Assembly: GCF_041080795.1 (NCBI RefSeq)
Contig: NZ_CP129674.1
Location: 1,922,001 to 1,986,000, forward strand
DNA: 64,000 bases
Origin: Bifidobacterium sp. WK041_4_12
Lineage (GTDB): Bacteria; Actinomycetota; Actinomycetes; Actinomycetales; Bifidobacteriaceae
Direction: 5' to 3'
The position numbers and the translations under genes are program-made. Positions 63,455 to 64,000 of the stretch are shown here, one piece after another (within the stretch, counting starts at the first letter, position 1; every line of letters begins with the position of its first letter). A model generated the notes under the pieces. It made no database searches and had not been told where the DNA came from. It saw nothing but the letters and a program-made list of their open reading frames with translations.

Positions 63455-64000
63455 ATGGAAGATAATGCCGACTCGCGGTCACACAGCAGCCCGGCTGCAG
63501 ATCAGAATTCTCGCACGCGCATTCCATCGAAGGCGCAGGGCGGGTGGCTTGGCATCGAGCCAACTCCTGCATCTCGCCATGAAGTAACACCCCATGCGGG
63601 CGGCATCCATAATAAGGACAACGAATCCTCGAAAGCACTCAACAGTCTTCGCGCCGCTGTTCTGGGAGCCAATGACGGCATCGTGTCGGTCGCGGGCACC
63701 ATTCTGGGTGTTGCCGGAGCCGACAACAATCCTCACGCCTTGCTAATCGCAGGTATTGCCGCCATCTCTGCGGGTGCATTTTCCATGGCTGGAGGCGAAT
63801 ATGTCTCCGTCAGCGCACAGCGCGATACGGAACAGAGCATCCTTGACAAGGAACGCTGGGAACTCATCAATCTTCCGGCCGAGGAACTCGACGAGCTGAC
63901 ACAGATCTATGAGACCAAAGGCATGACGCATGCCACGGCGTACAAGGCAGCATACGAGGCGATGCATCATGATGCGCTTCGCTCCCATGCGCTTGAGGAA
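63455..64000 (+). CDS. VIT1/CCC1-family Fe/Mn transporter (partial)
   Basis: At least 182 residues; the gene continues past the window end. After a ~65-residue hydrophilic N-terminal extension comes the family core: LNSLRAAVLGANDGIVSVAG, AGIAAISAGAFSMAGGEYVS and QRDTEQSILDKERWEL, then the metal-binding helical domain with acidic residues (LPAEELDELTQIYETKG, MHHDALRSHALEE). GGGAGAATTC precedes the ATG. It moves ferrous iron or manganese out of the cytoplasm in known members. Confidence 0.88.
   Translation, partial: MEDNADSRSHSSPAADQNSRTRIPSKAQGGWLGIEPTPASRHEVTPHAGGIHNKDNESSKALNSLRAAVLGANDGIVSVAGTILGVAGADNNPHALLIAGIAAISAGAFSMAGGEYVSVSAQRDTEQSILDKERWELINLPAEELDELTQIYETKGMTHATAYKAAYEAMHHDALRSHALEE

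Overview
The window looks like a chromosomal segment of a bifidobacterium or close relative (Actinobacteria). Support comes from an eight-gene F-type ATP synthase operon without atpI, a NucS/EndoMS mismatch endonuclease, a lone NrdH with NrdR-like boxes, an actinobacterial initiator tRNA, and a block of cysteine-free (C-minus) ribosomal protein paralogs. Species cannot be fixed from the sequence alone. No rRNA, CRISPR array, transposase or integrase was seen.

Layout. 1-5.3 kb: FKBP-type lipoprotein, nrdH, nucS, NADH oxidase and a Fur/PerR-type regulator. 5.3-12.4 kb: atpBEFHAGDC on the minus strand. 12.8-14.1 kb: metA and tRNA-fMet. 14.1-22 kb: an A+T-richer island beside the tRNA, with a gene-poor stretch, a GABA-type aminotransferase, a nitrilase-family amidase, an MHS transporter, a YtcJ-type amidohydrolase and a divergent PucR-type regulator. 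22-26.6 kb: an ArsR-like regulator coupled to an MFS exporter, a Fic protein, a small unknown gene, a CtkA/HipA-like kinase and a permease remnant. 26.8-30.4 kb: ROK regulator, fructokinase-like PfkB kinase and MFS sugar transporter. 30.4-35.2 kb: two unknown minus-strand proteins divergent from a MacB/FtsX-type ABC exporter.

35.2-44.2 kb: a LacI regulator divergent from an eight-gene operon: sugar-type ABC importer (binding protein, ATPase, permease), phosphotriesterase-family hydrolase, glutamine-amidotransferase-like protein, TenA-like protein, M28 peptidase and M20 amidohydrolase. Its gene content matches no pathway I know, and it is the best candidate for an undescribed system. 44.3-54.4 kb: YaaA, a membrane protein, an hsdM remnant, a short-chain dehydrogenase, an MFS carrier, LysR, a PatB/MalY C-S lyase, and a second regulator-MFS pair. 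54.5-58 kb: nucleoside hydrolase, MFS carrier and ribokinase, which together read as nucleoside salvage. 58.2-61.4 kb: an OpuC/Osm-type compatible-solute importer. 61.7-63.4 kb: rpmB-rpmG-rpsN-rpmE2-rpmJ-rpmF, all lacking zinc-binding cysteines, behind a Zur/Fur-like palindrome shared with a divergent VIT/CCC1 metal transporter that runs off the window end.

Translational coupling by ATGA overlap is common, so most clusters are probably true operons. Short tandem repeats (8-18 bp units) recur at or just after stop codons. Starts were re-chosen by Shine-Dalgarno position where possible. All functional calls rest on motif recognition by eye, not on database searches.
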